Of a DNA stretch of 6,339 nucleotides, positions 1 through 5,978 are shown piece after piece. The DNA is from JAKFYM01 sp964612065 (GTDB lineage: Bacteria > Bdellovibrionota > UBA1018 > CAIPTA01), in the NCBI GenBank assembly GCA_964612065.1, contig CAZTCD010000151.1, positions 1 to 6,339 on the forward strand. Direction: 5' to 3'. The translations under genes and the position numbers were made by a program. The notes under the pieces are model-generated. The model was not told where the DNA came from. It made no database searches and was given only the letters and a program-made list of their open reading frames with translations. Position 1 is the first letter of the stretch. Every line of letters starts with the position of its first letter.

Positions 1-1425
1 GCCAAGCTCGGCTGGCTCCGCCAGGACCACTTCCGCTACGACAACGAAACCGTGCTGAATACGGTTTACCAGGGCGACGCCAAGCTCTGGAAGATCATGA
101 AGGAGCGTGAAGATCTCTACGCCAAGGGCGATATGAGCGATGCCGAAGCCAACCGCCTGGGCGAGCTCGAAGGCGAGTTCATGGAGATGGACGGCTATTC
201 CGCCGAATCCAAAGCATCCGAATTCCTCGTGGGCCTCGGCATCCCGGCCGAGCTGCACAACCAGCTCATGAAAGAGATCCCGATCCAGTACAAATTCCGC
301 GTGCTGCTCGCACAGATCCTCTTCCAGAAGCCCGACGTAATGCTTCTCGACGAACCTACCAACAACCTCGACATCAAAACGATCGCGTGGCTCGAGGACT
401 ACTTGAACGAATACGACGGCACGATCCTGATCGTTTCCCACGATCGCCACTTTCTGAACGCCGTGTGCACGCATATCGCCGATATCGATTACTCGCAGAT
501 GCGCATCTATACCGGCGATTACGACTACTGGGTGGCCGCATCCCAAATTGCCCGCGACCAGAAGCTCACCGACCAGGCCAAGAAGGAAAAGAAGGCGGCC
601 GAACTCAAGAGCTTTATCGCCCGCTTCGGCGCCAATAAATCGAAAGCGCGCCAGGCCACTTCCCGCCAGAAGCAGCTCGACAATATGGAGATGGAAGATA
701 TCCGCCCTTCCTCCCGCGTTTACCCGCGCATCTTCTTCAAGCCCCGCCGCGAGCTCGGCAAAGACGTAGTGCGCCTCGAAGACGTGACCGCTTCCTACGA
801 CGGCGGTAAGACGCTTATCCTGAAAAAGATGAACCTCTTTTTCTCCGCCGGAGAAAAGATCGGCATCATCGGCCCCTCGGGCGTGGGAAAAACCACTTTC
901 ATGCGCATCCTCTCGGGCGAGCTCGCTCCCACCACCGGCCAGGTGCACTGGGGCGTGACCACCACCCGCGCCTACTGCCCTCAGGACACGAAAACAACGC
1001 TCACCAAGGGCCTTACCCTCTTCCAATGGCTGCATGATAAGCATCCCGAGATGGACATGGGCTCGATCCGCGGCGTGCTCGGCCGCATGCTCTTCTCGGG
1101 CGAAGACGGCGACAAGAAAACCGAAGTGCTTTCCGGGGGAGAAGGCGTACGCCTCACGCTCTCCAATATGATGCTGGAAGAGCCCAACGTGGTGCTGCTC
1201 GACGAGCCCACCTCGCACCTGGATCTGGAATCCATCCAGGCACTCAACGAATCGCTGCAGCAGTTCACGAACGGCTGCTCCTTCTTCGTATCCCACGACC
1301 GGCAGTTCATCTCCACGATCGCCAACCGCATCATCGAGATCTTCCCTACCGGCGAGATCCAGGATTTCTCCGGCAACTACGAAGATTACCTCGCCTGGAG
1401 CGCAAAGCAGGGCCTCAGAAAATAG
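1..1425 (+). CDS. ybiT: ABC-F family ATPase, YbiT type (5' end outside window)
   Basis: Soluble twin-ATPase protein of the ABC-F class. Members bind the ribosomal E site and act in translation rather than transport. The frame is open from base 1 (KLGWLRQD, the first Q-loop region). Compared with E. coli YbiT (about 530 aa, from memory), roughly 60-65 residues including the first Walker A are missing upstream, so the GTG at 52 is internal. First domain: Walker B and D-loop LLDEPTNNLD (about 343-372) and H-loop SHDRHF (436-453). A basic helical linker at about 550-740 (KKEKKAAELKSF, SKARQATSR) corresponds to the tRNA-contacting inter-domain arm. Second domain: Walker A GPSGVGKTT (871-897), signature LSGGEG (1129-1146), Walker B with DEPTSHLD (1201-1224) and H-loop SHDRQF (1291). 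The ending FSGNYEDYL is typical of YbiT. The first-domain signature is degenerate (IPIQYKFRV in place of LSGG), which YbiT also shows. Family assignment is firm; the exact cellular role is not. Confidence 0.95.
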   Translation, partial: AKLGWLRQDHFRYDNETVLNTVYQGDAKLWKIMKEREDLYAKGDMSDAEANRLGELEGEFMEMDGYSAESKASEFLVGLGIPAELHNQLMKEIPIQYKFRVLLAQILFQKPDVMLLDEPTNNLDIKTIAWLEDYLNEYDGTILIVSHDRHFLNAVCTHIADIDYSQMRIYTGDYDYWVAASQIARDQKLTDQAKKEKKAAELKSFIARFGANKSKARQATSRQKQLDNMEMEDIRPSSRVYPRIFFKPRRELGKDVVRLEDVTASYDGGKTLILKKMNLFFSAGEKIGIIGPSGVGKTTFMRILSGELAPTTGQVHWGVTTTRAYCPQDTKTTLTKGLTLFQWLHDKHPEMDMGSIRGVLGRMLFSGEDGDKKTEVLSGGEGVRLTLSNMMLEEPNVVLLDEPTSHLDLESIQALNESLQQFTNGCSFFVSHDRQFISTIANRIIEIFPTGEIQDFSGNYEDYLAWSAKQGLRK

Positions 1426-1436
1426 AGCCTCGCTCG

Positions 1437-1464
1437 CCTTAGCCGAAATTCCTTAGCCGAAAAT
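1437..1464. repeat. 14-bp tandem duplication after ybiT
   Basis: CCTTAGCCGAAATT (1437-1450) is followed directly by CCTTAGCCGAAAAT (1451-1464), a 13/14 match. It lies 11 bases after the ybiT stop codon and just before the terminator hairpin. It is non-coding and probably a slippage duplication. The second copy supplies the A-run that becomes the T-tract of the minus-strand terminator. Confidence 0.8.
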
Positions 1465-1510
1465 AAAGAAGAGGAGCCGATCAGGGCTCCTCTTCACGTT
1501 TAAGCTTTTA
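1459..1510 (-). terminator. Intrinsic terminator between convergent genes, probably bidirectional
   Basis: Perfect 11-bp stem GAAGAGGAGCC (1468-1478) / GGCTCCTCTTC (1485-1495) with a 6-base loop. Read on the minus strand, the stem is followed at once by TTTATTTTC, a classic U-tract, and lies 33 bases beyond the stop of the minus-strand secreted-protein gene. On the plus strand the tail is ACGTTTAAGCTTTTA, a poorer U-tract, so termination of ybiT is plausible but weaker. The position between two converging stop codons fits a shared terminator. Confidence 0.85.
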
Positions 1511-1527
1511 TGTTTCGGATTTTTCGC

Positions 1528-2739
1528 TTACTGAGCCGAAGGCTTGTACCAGTAGCAAGTTTTGCCCCAGAGTTTTCCGGGCTTGCAATACTCCTTGTAG
1601 ATCTGTCCCTGAGGATCGGAATAGGTTCTGGCGGCAGTGTATCCGCTCTTACCTTCCGGATTGAATCGTTTGAGGGCCTTTTTCGGGATCGACTTCGCTT
1701 CTCTTTCCGAAATCTCGTTAGGACCTGGATCGGAAGTTGGCAGCCTGTTGATCCTCTTCTGCACTTCATTAGCCTGCATCTGATGCTGAGAAGAAGCATC
1801 GCGGAAGAATTCGTGGTGCGCGAGAGCTTCCTTCTTCATCTGCGCAAGCTCGTTCGATACCACTTTATTGTAGTCGTCGCGCCACTTGTCCAGATATCCG
1901 TTTTCTTTATAGAGATCCTTACAGGAATAGAGCGCGGTCCAGAACTCATCTACCTCACGCTGGGTTTTAAAGCGCAGGGTAGCCATGTCGTTAAGGCCGC
2001 TGGTTTCACCGGATAGCTCACGCCTCTTTTTCAGCTTGGCCGAGGCGAGCTCCTTGGCTTTCTCGTGATTGAACTTCACCACTTTTTTGATGAATTCCAC
2101 TTCCTGGTTCATCACCGTATCTTGTCCGTCTTTCATCCCGGGCAGGCGCTTATCCATATCGGTGGCCTCGCCCTTAGCGTCTTCCGCCATCGTTTTATAG
2201 GCAGCGATAAGAGGCGTGTGCATTCCTTTCACGGCCTGAAAGGAATCACGGTTGTTCATATTCTTGAGGCCTTCCTCATCAATGCCGTTCATGTTGAGGG
2301 TATCGTTTCGGTTTTTGGCGTAGTCCTGGCAGAGTTTTTTGGAATAGGAGTTATAAGCTCGCACCTGAATGCAGGATTTCAGCAGGCGCTGTGCGGGCTT
2401 CTTTACCAAATTCTCGATGGAAAAATTGGGAGCCACAGTGCGCTTCAATGCTGATTCGCATTTATGCGAAGCTTTCACTATTTTCTGGAGGTGCTGCCCT
2501 ACTTTTCCTGCGAGAACATGCTTCTTTGGATCACCACAAAAATTATTCGACTCTTTGATACGGGCTGGAATGTTTTTCGCGAGATTCTGATGCTTCACCG
2601 GTGAGGCAAGGCCTGCGCAGCCTGCCAAGGAAGGCTCTTTTGCCGGAGGAGGAACGTCTTGAGCAAAGCTGAAGCTCGGAGCCACCAGGGAGAGCGTTAA
2701 ACTCGCCACCAGGCTCGTACGGAAAGGGTGGTTTTTCAT
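1528..2739 (-). CDS. Exported protein of unknown function, six-Cys paralogue A
   Basis: Not recognised as a named family. The 403-residue product starts at the ATG at 2739, chosen because GGAGGT sits 6 bases upstream and a signal peptide follows directly. The ORF extends to 2778, but that start has no comparable support. Residues 1-26 form a Sec signal peptide (basic start, hydrophobic SLVASLTLSLVA, cleavage after SFA). The mature protein is Lys-rich, mostly helical-looking and has no membrane segment. Its eight Cys are at 41, 68, 94, 123, 137, 273, 385 and 395, an even number that suits disulfides in an oxidising compartment. The first six match the spacing in the divergent neighbour at 2925. 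The last two flank a short C-terminal loop (CKPGKLWGKTC) found only here. Likely periplasmic or secreted. A lipoprotein is unlikely because no Cys sits at the cleavage site. Existence as a gene is well supported; function is unknown. Confidence 0.88.
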   Translation of the reverse strand: MKNHPFRTSLVASLTLSLVAPSFSFAQDVPPPAKEPSLAGCAGLASPVKHQNLAKNIPARIKESNNFCGDPKKHVLAGKVGQHLQKIVKASHKCESALKRTVAPNFSIENLVKKPAQRLLKSCIQVRAYNSYSKKLCQDYAKNRNDTLNMNGIDEEGLKNMNNRDSFQAVKGMHTPLIAAYKTMAEDAKGEATDMDKRLPGMKDGQDTVMNQEVEFIKKVVKFNHEKAKELASAKLKKRRELSGETSGLNDMATLRFKTQREVDEFWTALYSCKDLYKENGYLDKWRDDYNKVVSNELAQMKKEALAHHEFFRDASSQHQMQANEVQKRINRLPTSDPGPNEISEREAKSIPKKALKRFNPEGKSGYTAARTYSDPQGQIYKEYCKPGKLWGKTCYWYKPSAQ

Positions 2740-2924
2740 GAGGAACCTCCGTATTGGCACGCGCAAAAAGCCACGCACCTGTGCCTGATCGGATAGGTAT
2801 GGAATAAACCTTAATAGTTTCCCTACTTTTGTGTATCCGAACGGAGACAGCTTGATTCTAGCCAGAACACTGGGCGACGTTCTCGCTTAAGAAGAAACCC
2901 GAATAGATCGATAAACCAAAACGA
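2740..2924. promoter_or_regulatory. Divergent intergenic region between the two six-Cys genes
   Basis: These 185 AT-richer bases must hold the promoters of both secreted-protein genes. I find no -35/-10 pair on either strand convincing enough to name. A 6-bp inverted repeat, CGGATA (2790-2795) / TATCCG (2834-2839), flanks the most AT-rich part (AATAAACCTTAATAG) and could be a regulator site, but arms that short can arise by chance. No coding frame is apparent inside. Confidence 0.45.
2745..2750 (-). promoter_or_regulatory. Ribosome binding site deciding the start of paralogue A
   Basis: Minus-strand GGAGGT with 6 bases (TCCTC plus the preceding T counted in the motif edge) before the ATG at 2739 is near-consensus. 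It favours this start, which puts the signal peptide at the N terminus, over the upstream ATG at 2778 that would add 13 residues. Confidence 0.85.
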
Positions 2925-4157
2925 ATGAAGCCACGATTAAGCAAAAACTATGTAGTGGCATTGGCTTGGGTTTCTCTGATGGCTGTTGATACTTCTGATG
3001 CATTTGCAGCAGAAGACTCCAAGGATGAAGCTCCCAAAAGCTGCGAAAACATCCGCGTGCGCGGGCAGGGCGTGCGGCAAACCGTGGATAGAGTCAAGAA
3101 ACGCGCCGATGCGCTTTGCGGCCCGGATGGTAAAAGCGGCAAAGTGATGCAGGCCGCGAAGAAGGTGAATGAGCAACTCGATAAATGCGTGGACACTGCA
3201 GATGAAGAATACAGCATCTCGCTGCGTAACGCCTTTGAAGCCAACCAATACAAGAGAGCTACCGAGATCTGCCAGAATCTGAAAAAGGATCTGGATACTG
3301 TAGACCAATTCTGCGAACGCCAGGGGCAGGTTCGATCCACCGCCAAGAGCACGATAGAATCCACAATCACCGGCGATGCTGGTGCACGCCCCCGAGGCGA
3401 TGCCACTGGCCAGTATCAATTGCATGACCGGCTGGCGAGTGCCCATAGCGTGGCCCACGATTCGGCCAAACGCTTTCACGGCCTGACCGAAAAACTAAAA
3501 AAATCGCTCGAAAGCCGCCGAAGAAAAGGCGAGGGCAATAGCGACCAAAGCGCCTCTTCGATCGACGATCTCATGCGGCGGCAGGAGCAGTTCTTTTTGC
3601 AGGCCCCCCAGCGCAGGGCGCAGCTCTTCAAGCAACGTGCGCAGGAAGCACAACGCAAAGGCGACACCGCAAATGCTCGGCGCCTCTATCTCGCTGCGAA
3701 AGCTTGCCAATATGTAGGCTCTTCTAGAAGCCCGGTGATTCAGTTCCGGAAGGCAATGGAGAACAATCTCCTGCCCAACCAGGAAAACCTTTATCGAATG
3801 TCCAGTGAGATTGAAAAGCAAGCCAAGGCTGATATTGATAAAACAGGAAGTGAGCTGGCAAAGGCCACCAGCACTCGCGACAGATTTAAAACCGATCTGG
3901 ACAAAGCCACTCAAAAGGCCCGCGTTAAGGGTGAGATGCCAAGAGCAGAAGTGCAGCCACGAGTGACAGATATGTCGGGGCAGCCCATCAAAATGCGGGA
4001 CAATTCCGTGCCGATCACACTGAAGGCAAGCCCGAAATACAACGTGGACTATGTTCCTGCAGGCGTGCGCTACGAAAAGTTAGAGGGATATAGAATTCCG
4101 GTGGCCGTGGAATACTACAAATACAACGGCAAAATCTATCGCTACATCCGTAAGTAA
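2925..4157 (+). CDS. Exported protein of unknown function, six-Cys paralogue B
   Basis: Not recognised as a named family. The 410-residue product has a Sec signal peptide: n-region KPRLSK, hydrophobic core YVVALAWVSLMAV, cleavage near AFA at 26-28. The mature protein has six Cys at 40, 65, 88, 116, 130 and 261. Their spacing closely follows paralogue A (41, 68, 94, 123, 137, 273), and both have a CG pair at the second Cys. The chain looks almost wholly helical and is rich in Lys, Arg and Gln. Residues about 231-261 (RAQEAQRKGDTANARRLYLA within them) resemble a TPR-like helical hairpin, which is only an impression. Around 190-205 is a polar linker (RRRKGEGNSDQ). The tail, after about 340, looks beta-like and Tyr-rich, ending YNGKIYRYIRK. 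No good Shine-Dalgarno precedes the ATG at 2925; the leader there is A/C-rich. The start is kept because it gives an intact signal peptide. Divergent from paralogue A by 185 bp. Likely periplasmic or secreted; function unknown. Confidence 0.88.
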   Translation: MKPRLSKNYVVALAWVSLMAVDTSDAFAAEDSKDEAPKSCENIRVRGQGVRQTVDRVKKRADALCGPDGKSGKVMQAAKKVNEQLDKCVDTADEEYSISLRNAFEANQYKRATEICQNLKKDLDTVDQFCERQGQVRSTAKSTIESTITGDAGARPRGDATGQYQLHDRLASAHSVAHDSAKRFHGLTEKLKKSLESRRRKGEGNSDQSASSIDDLMRRQEQFFLQAPQRRAQLFKQRAQEAQRKGDTANARRLYLAAKACQYVGSSRSPVIQFRKAMENNLLPNQENLYRMSSEIEKQAKADIDKTGSELAKATSTRDRFKTDLDKATQKARVKGEMPRAEVQPRVTDMSGQPIKMRDNSVPITLKASPKYNVDYVPAGVRYEKLEGYRIPVAVEYYKYNGKIYRYIRK

Positions 4158-4164
4158 ACAGCCC

Positions 4165-4176
4165 TGCAAGCTTGCA
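4165..4176. repeat. 12-bp perfect palindrome TGCAAGCTTGCA
   Basis: Perfect self-complementary 12-mer in the 50-base gap between paralogue B and the cysteine-cluster gene. It overlaps the likely -35 area of the downstream promoter, so it could be an operator. It has no loop and no T-run after it, so it is not a standard terminator. Chance or restriction-site-like palindromy is possible. Confidence 0.4.
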
Positions 4177-4202
4177 CTCCAATGCATTGATGGGCCTATA
4201 AT
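4172..4202 (+). promoter_or_regulatory. Candidate promoter for the YkgJ-family gene, giving a leaderless mRNA
   Basis: A perfect -10 hexamer TATAAT (4197-4202) lies only 5 bases before the ATG at 4208. A weak -35 match, TTGCAC (4172-4177, 3/6 to consensus), is 19 bases upstream of it. Transcription from this -10 would start within a base or two of the ATG. No Shine-Dalgarno precedes the ATG, and an in-frame TAA at 4202-4204 excludes an earlier start. Together these point to a leaderless transcript. Confidence 0.55.
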
Positions 4203-4207
4203 AATCC

Positions 4208-4588
4208 ATGGCTATCTACGATCCACCGGATGGAAGCGTTGATCCCCGCCCCCGCTGCACCGGCCACTGCTGCCGGGCCTTCTCTCTCGAACACCCTCAT
4301 GCCGTGGTGAAAGAGGAATACGCCCGCTGGAAGCGAAACCCCTCCTCCGCCAAGCTGATTCCCAATATCGAACTCATCGCCACGATGCTGATCCCGCTCG
4401 GCGTATTTCGCGGGCAGGAGCTCTTCACCTGCCGTCACCTGGGCGCGGGCGGCAACTGCCGCATTTATGAACGCAGGCCGCAGATGTGCCGGGGCTTTCC
4501 CGGGCCTGATCCCTGCAAATACAGGAACTGCTCGAGCCACGGGCCGCAGAATGTGGTGAAGCGGGCTTGGAACTGGCTGAGAGATTAG
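4208..4588 (+). CDS. YkgJ-family cysteine-cluster protein (putative Zn/Fe-binding)
   Basis: Small cytoplasmic protein of 126 residues with the hallmark of the YkgJ / CxxxCxxCC cluster family: CTGHCC (Cys 17, 21, 22) near the N terminus, then C75, C84, C94, C103 and C108. The stretch CRIYERRPQMCRGFP is the usual family core (C-x-I-Y-x-x-R-P-x-x-C-R-x-F-P). The family is annotated as zinc- or iron-chelating, and its biochemical role is not established. There is no signal peptide or membrane segment. The ATG is fixed by an in-frame TAA 4 bases upstream and by the need to include Cys17. There is no ribosome binding site, and a TATAAT lies just upstream, so the message may be leaderless. The stop is 15 bases from the stop of the convergent pepP gene, with no clear terminator between them. 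Family identity is confident; substrate or metal is inferred. Confidence 0.9.
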   Translation: MAIYDPPDGSVDPRPRCTGHCCRAFSLEHPHAVVKEEYARWKRNPSSAKLIPNIELIATMLIPLGVFRGQELFTCRHLGAGGNCRIYERRPQMCRGFPGPDPCKYRNCSSHGPQNVVKRAWNWLRD

Positions 4589-4603
4589 CAGCAGACTAGC
4601 CGC

Positions 4604-5926
4604 TTAGTGCCCTTTGCCTTTGCCCACGATCGCTTCGATCTCGGCGATCTCCTTCGGAGCCTCGCCAGTGAGCACTTCATGGCCCGTGGGAGTCACGAGC
4701 ACATCATCCTCGATGCGAATACCGATCCCGCGGTACTCAGCCGGCACATCGGTGCGATCCGCTGAGATATAAATCCCGGGCTCGATCGTGAGCATATTGC
4801 CCGCCTCGAGCGGGATCGAGCTTTGGTCGGGGCTATAATAGTCCCCGCAGTCATGCACGTCGAGGCCGATCCAGTGGCTGGTATTGTGCGGATAGAAGGC
4901 CACGTATTTCGAGCGGTCTTTCACGATCTCGGCTTTGTCTCCTTTGAGGAGACCGATCTTGAGCAAGCCGTCCACGAGCACTTCTACCGTAAGGGCGTGG
5001 ATATCGTGAAACTTCACTCCCGGCTTCACGGCCTGGATCGCAGCCTTCTGCGCACGCAGCACGATCTCGTAGATCTCGGCCTGGGCTTTCGTGAATTTCC
5101 CATTCACCGGATAGGTGCGGGTGATATCGGAGGCGTAAAGATCCATCTCACCGCCGGCATCGATCAAGATAAGATCGCCATCTTTCAGCTGATCGCGATT
5201 CGTTTTGTAATGCAGAACCGTGGCGTTATTGCCGCCGGCCACGATCGAGGCATAGGCCAGATCATCGGCCCCGCCATGGCGGAACCAGAATTCAATCTCC
5301 GCTTCCACCTGATATTCCCATTGGCCGGGCTTCGTGAACTCCATCGCTTTTCGGTGAGCGATGCCCGAGTTCTTGCAGTTACGGCGAATGAGCTCGAGCT
5401 CGGCTTCGCTCTTCACCCTGCGCATGGGATTGAGAATTTCCTGCGCCTTCTCGAGGCGCACAAATTTCTTTTCGCCCCGCCTTGGATTGGGGGAATGCTC
5501 TTTCAGCACCCGGTAAACGAGATCGTCATGTTCCCCGTAGGCGCCCATCAGATGGTAGAGGGTGTCGGCCTGCTTGAGCTGCTGGCGGATCTCTTTTTCC
5601 AGATCATCAATGGAATAGCTTTCATCAGCCTGAAACACGCGCTTTGCGTCTTCCACGCCCACGCGCTTGCCTTCCCACATTTCCATTTCCGGATTCTTCG
5701 GCATCACGAAAAGGCGATAGGGCTTTTCAGAGCCAGGCATAAAGATCGCGGCGGCTTCCTGCTCCTTCACCCCGGTAAGGTAGTAAAAATAGGAATTGGT
5801 ACGATACTCGAAGTGAACATCATCGTTCCGTTTCGCGTGCGGAGCCGCGAAAATCACGGCCATGGATCCCGGGCGCATGGCATCCATAAAGGTTTGGCGG
5901 CGTAGGGCAAAAATCTCTTGGTTCAT
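4604..5926 (-). CDS. pepP: Xaa-Pro aminopeptidase (aminopeptidase P)
   Basis: Cytoplasmic M24-family metallopeptidase that removes the N-terminal residue from peptides with Pro in second position. The product is 440 aa, against about 441 for E. coli PepP. N-terminal creatinase-like domain is residues about 1-165 (FALRRQTFMDAM, YFYYLTGV); pita-bread catalytic domain is about 170-430. The dinuclear Mn ligands are all visible: D256 and D267 (LIDAGGEMDLYASDITRTYP), H351 (HNTSHWIGLDVHD), E382 (LTIEPGIYI) and E406 (GIGIRIEDDV). The supporting His residues H239, H347 and H358 are also present. The start at 5926 is chosen because minus-strand GGGAG lies 7 bases upstream and the length then matches the family. 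The ORF itself extends to 6013, but that would add 29 atypical residues overlapping the divergent gene. It converges with the cysteine-cluster gene and diverges from an exported-protein gene across 52 bp. Confidence 0.97.
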   Translation of the reverse strand: MNQEIFALRRQTFMDAMRPGSMAVIFAAPHAKRNDDVHFEYRTNSYFYYLTGVKEQEAAAIFMPGSEKPYRLFVMPKNPEMEMWEGKRVGVEDAKRVFQADESYSIDDLEKEIRQQLKQADTLYHLMGAYGEHDDLVYRVLKEHSPNPRRGEKKFVRLEKAQEILNPMRRVKSEAELELIRRNCKNSGIAHRKAMEFTKPGQWEYQVEAEIEFWFRHGGADDLAYASIVAGGNNATVLHYKTNRDQLKDGDLILIDAGGEMDLYASDITRTYPVNGKFTKAQAEIYEIVLRAQKAAIQAVKPGVKFHDIHALTVEVLVDGLLKIGLLKGDKAEIVKDRSKYVAFYPHNTSHWIGLDVHDCGDYYSPDQSSIPLEAGNMLTIEPGIYISADRTDVPAEYRGIGIRIEDDVLVTPTGHEVLTGEAPKEIAEIEAIVGKGKGH

Positions 5927-5933
5927 AGCAGCA

Positions 5934-5938
5934 CTCCC
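5934..5938 (-). promoter_or_regulatory. Ribosome binding site deciding the pepP start
   Basis: Minus-strand GGGAG, 7 bases before the ATG at 5926. It selects this start over the in-frame ATG at 6013, which lies inside the divergent gene. Confidence 0.75.
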
Positions 5939-5966
5939 AAGATAGAATCTAACAAAACTACCGTGT

Positions 5967-5971
5967 AGGAG
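5967..5971 (+). promoter_or_regulatory. Ribosome binding site of the 3'-terminal exported-protein gene
   Basis: AGGAG with a 7-base spacer to the ATG at 5979. It supports a real gene that is open to the window end. Confidence 0.75.
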
Positions 5972-5978
5972 CCAACAT

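Larger units (their letters stand above)
5927..5978. promoter_or_regulatory. 52-bp divergent promoter region, pepP / exported protein
   Basis: The two start codons are only 52 bases apart, and both ribosome binding sites lie inside this gap. Any promoters must therefore overlap each other or extend into the opposite coding region. A weak minus-strand candidate is TTGGCT (5975-5970), an 18-bp spacer, then TAGATT (5951-5946), each 4/6 to consensus. It would leave a very short pepP leader. No plus-strand pair stands out. Confidence 0.35.

Noticed and set aside
52..1425. ABC-F gene starting at the GTG at 52
   Set aside because: The frame is open to base 1 and the upstream codons encode conserved Q-loop sequence, so the gene simply enters from outside the window.
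1510..2454. Plus-strand open frames (168 and 129 codons) opposite paralogue A
   Set aside because: Antisense shadows. Paralogue A has the ribosome binding site, signal peptide and conserved Cys pattern.
2858..2885. Short inverted repeat AGAAC/GTTCT upstream of paralogue B as an operator
   Set aside because: Five-base arms around a 10-base gap are expected by chance in a region this size, and nothing else supports it.
2937..3914. Minus-strand frames of 139-180 codons opposite paralogue B
   Set aside because: No ribosome binding site or coherent domain. Paralogue B on the plus strand explains the region.
4158..4207. Terminator for paralogue B in the TGCAAGCTTGCA palindrome
   Set aside because: No loop-sized spacer and no T-run follows. 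The outer GCCC/GGGC arms are too short to make a convincing stem.
4196..4540. Minus-strand 114-codon frame opposite the cysteine-cluster gene
   Set aside because: Ala/Gly/Val-rich shadow of a gene with a clear family motif.
4823..5905. 360-codon plus-strand open frame antisense to pepP
   Set aside because: It lies wholly inside a gene with all catalytic residues intact. The translation is rich in His, Ile and Phe with no recognisable motif, as expected for an antisense shadow.
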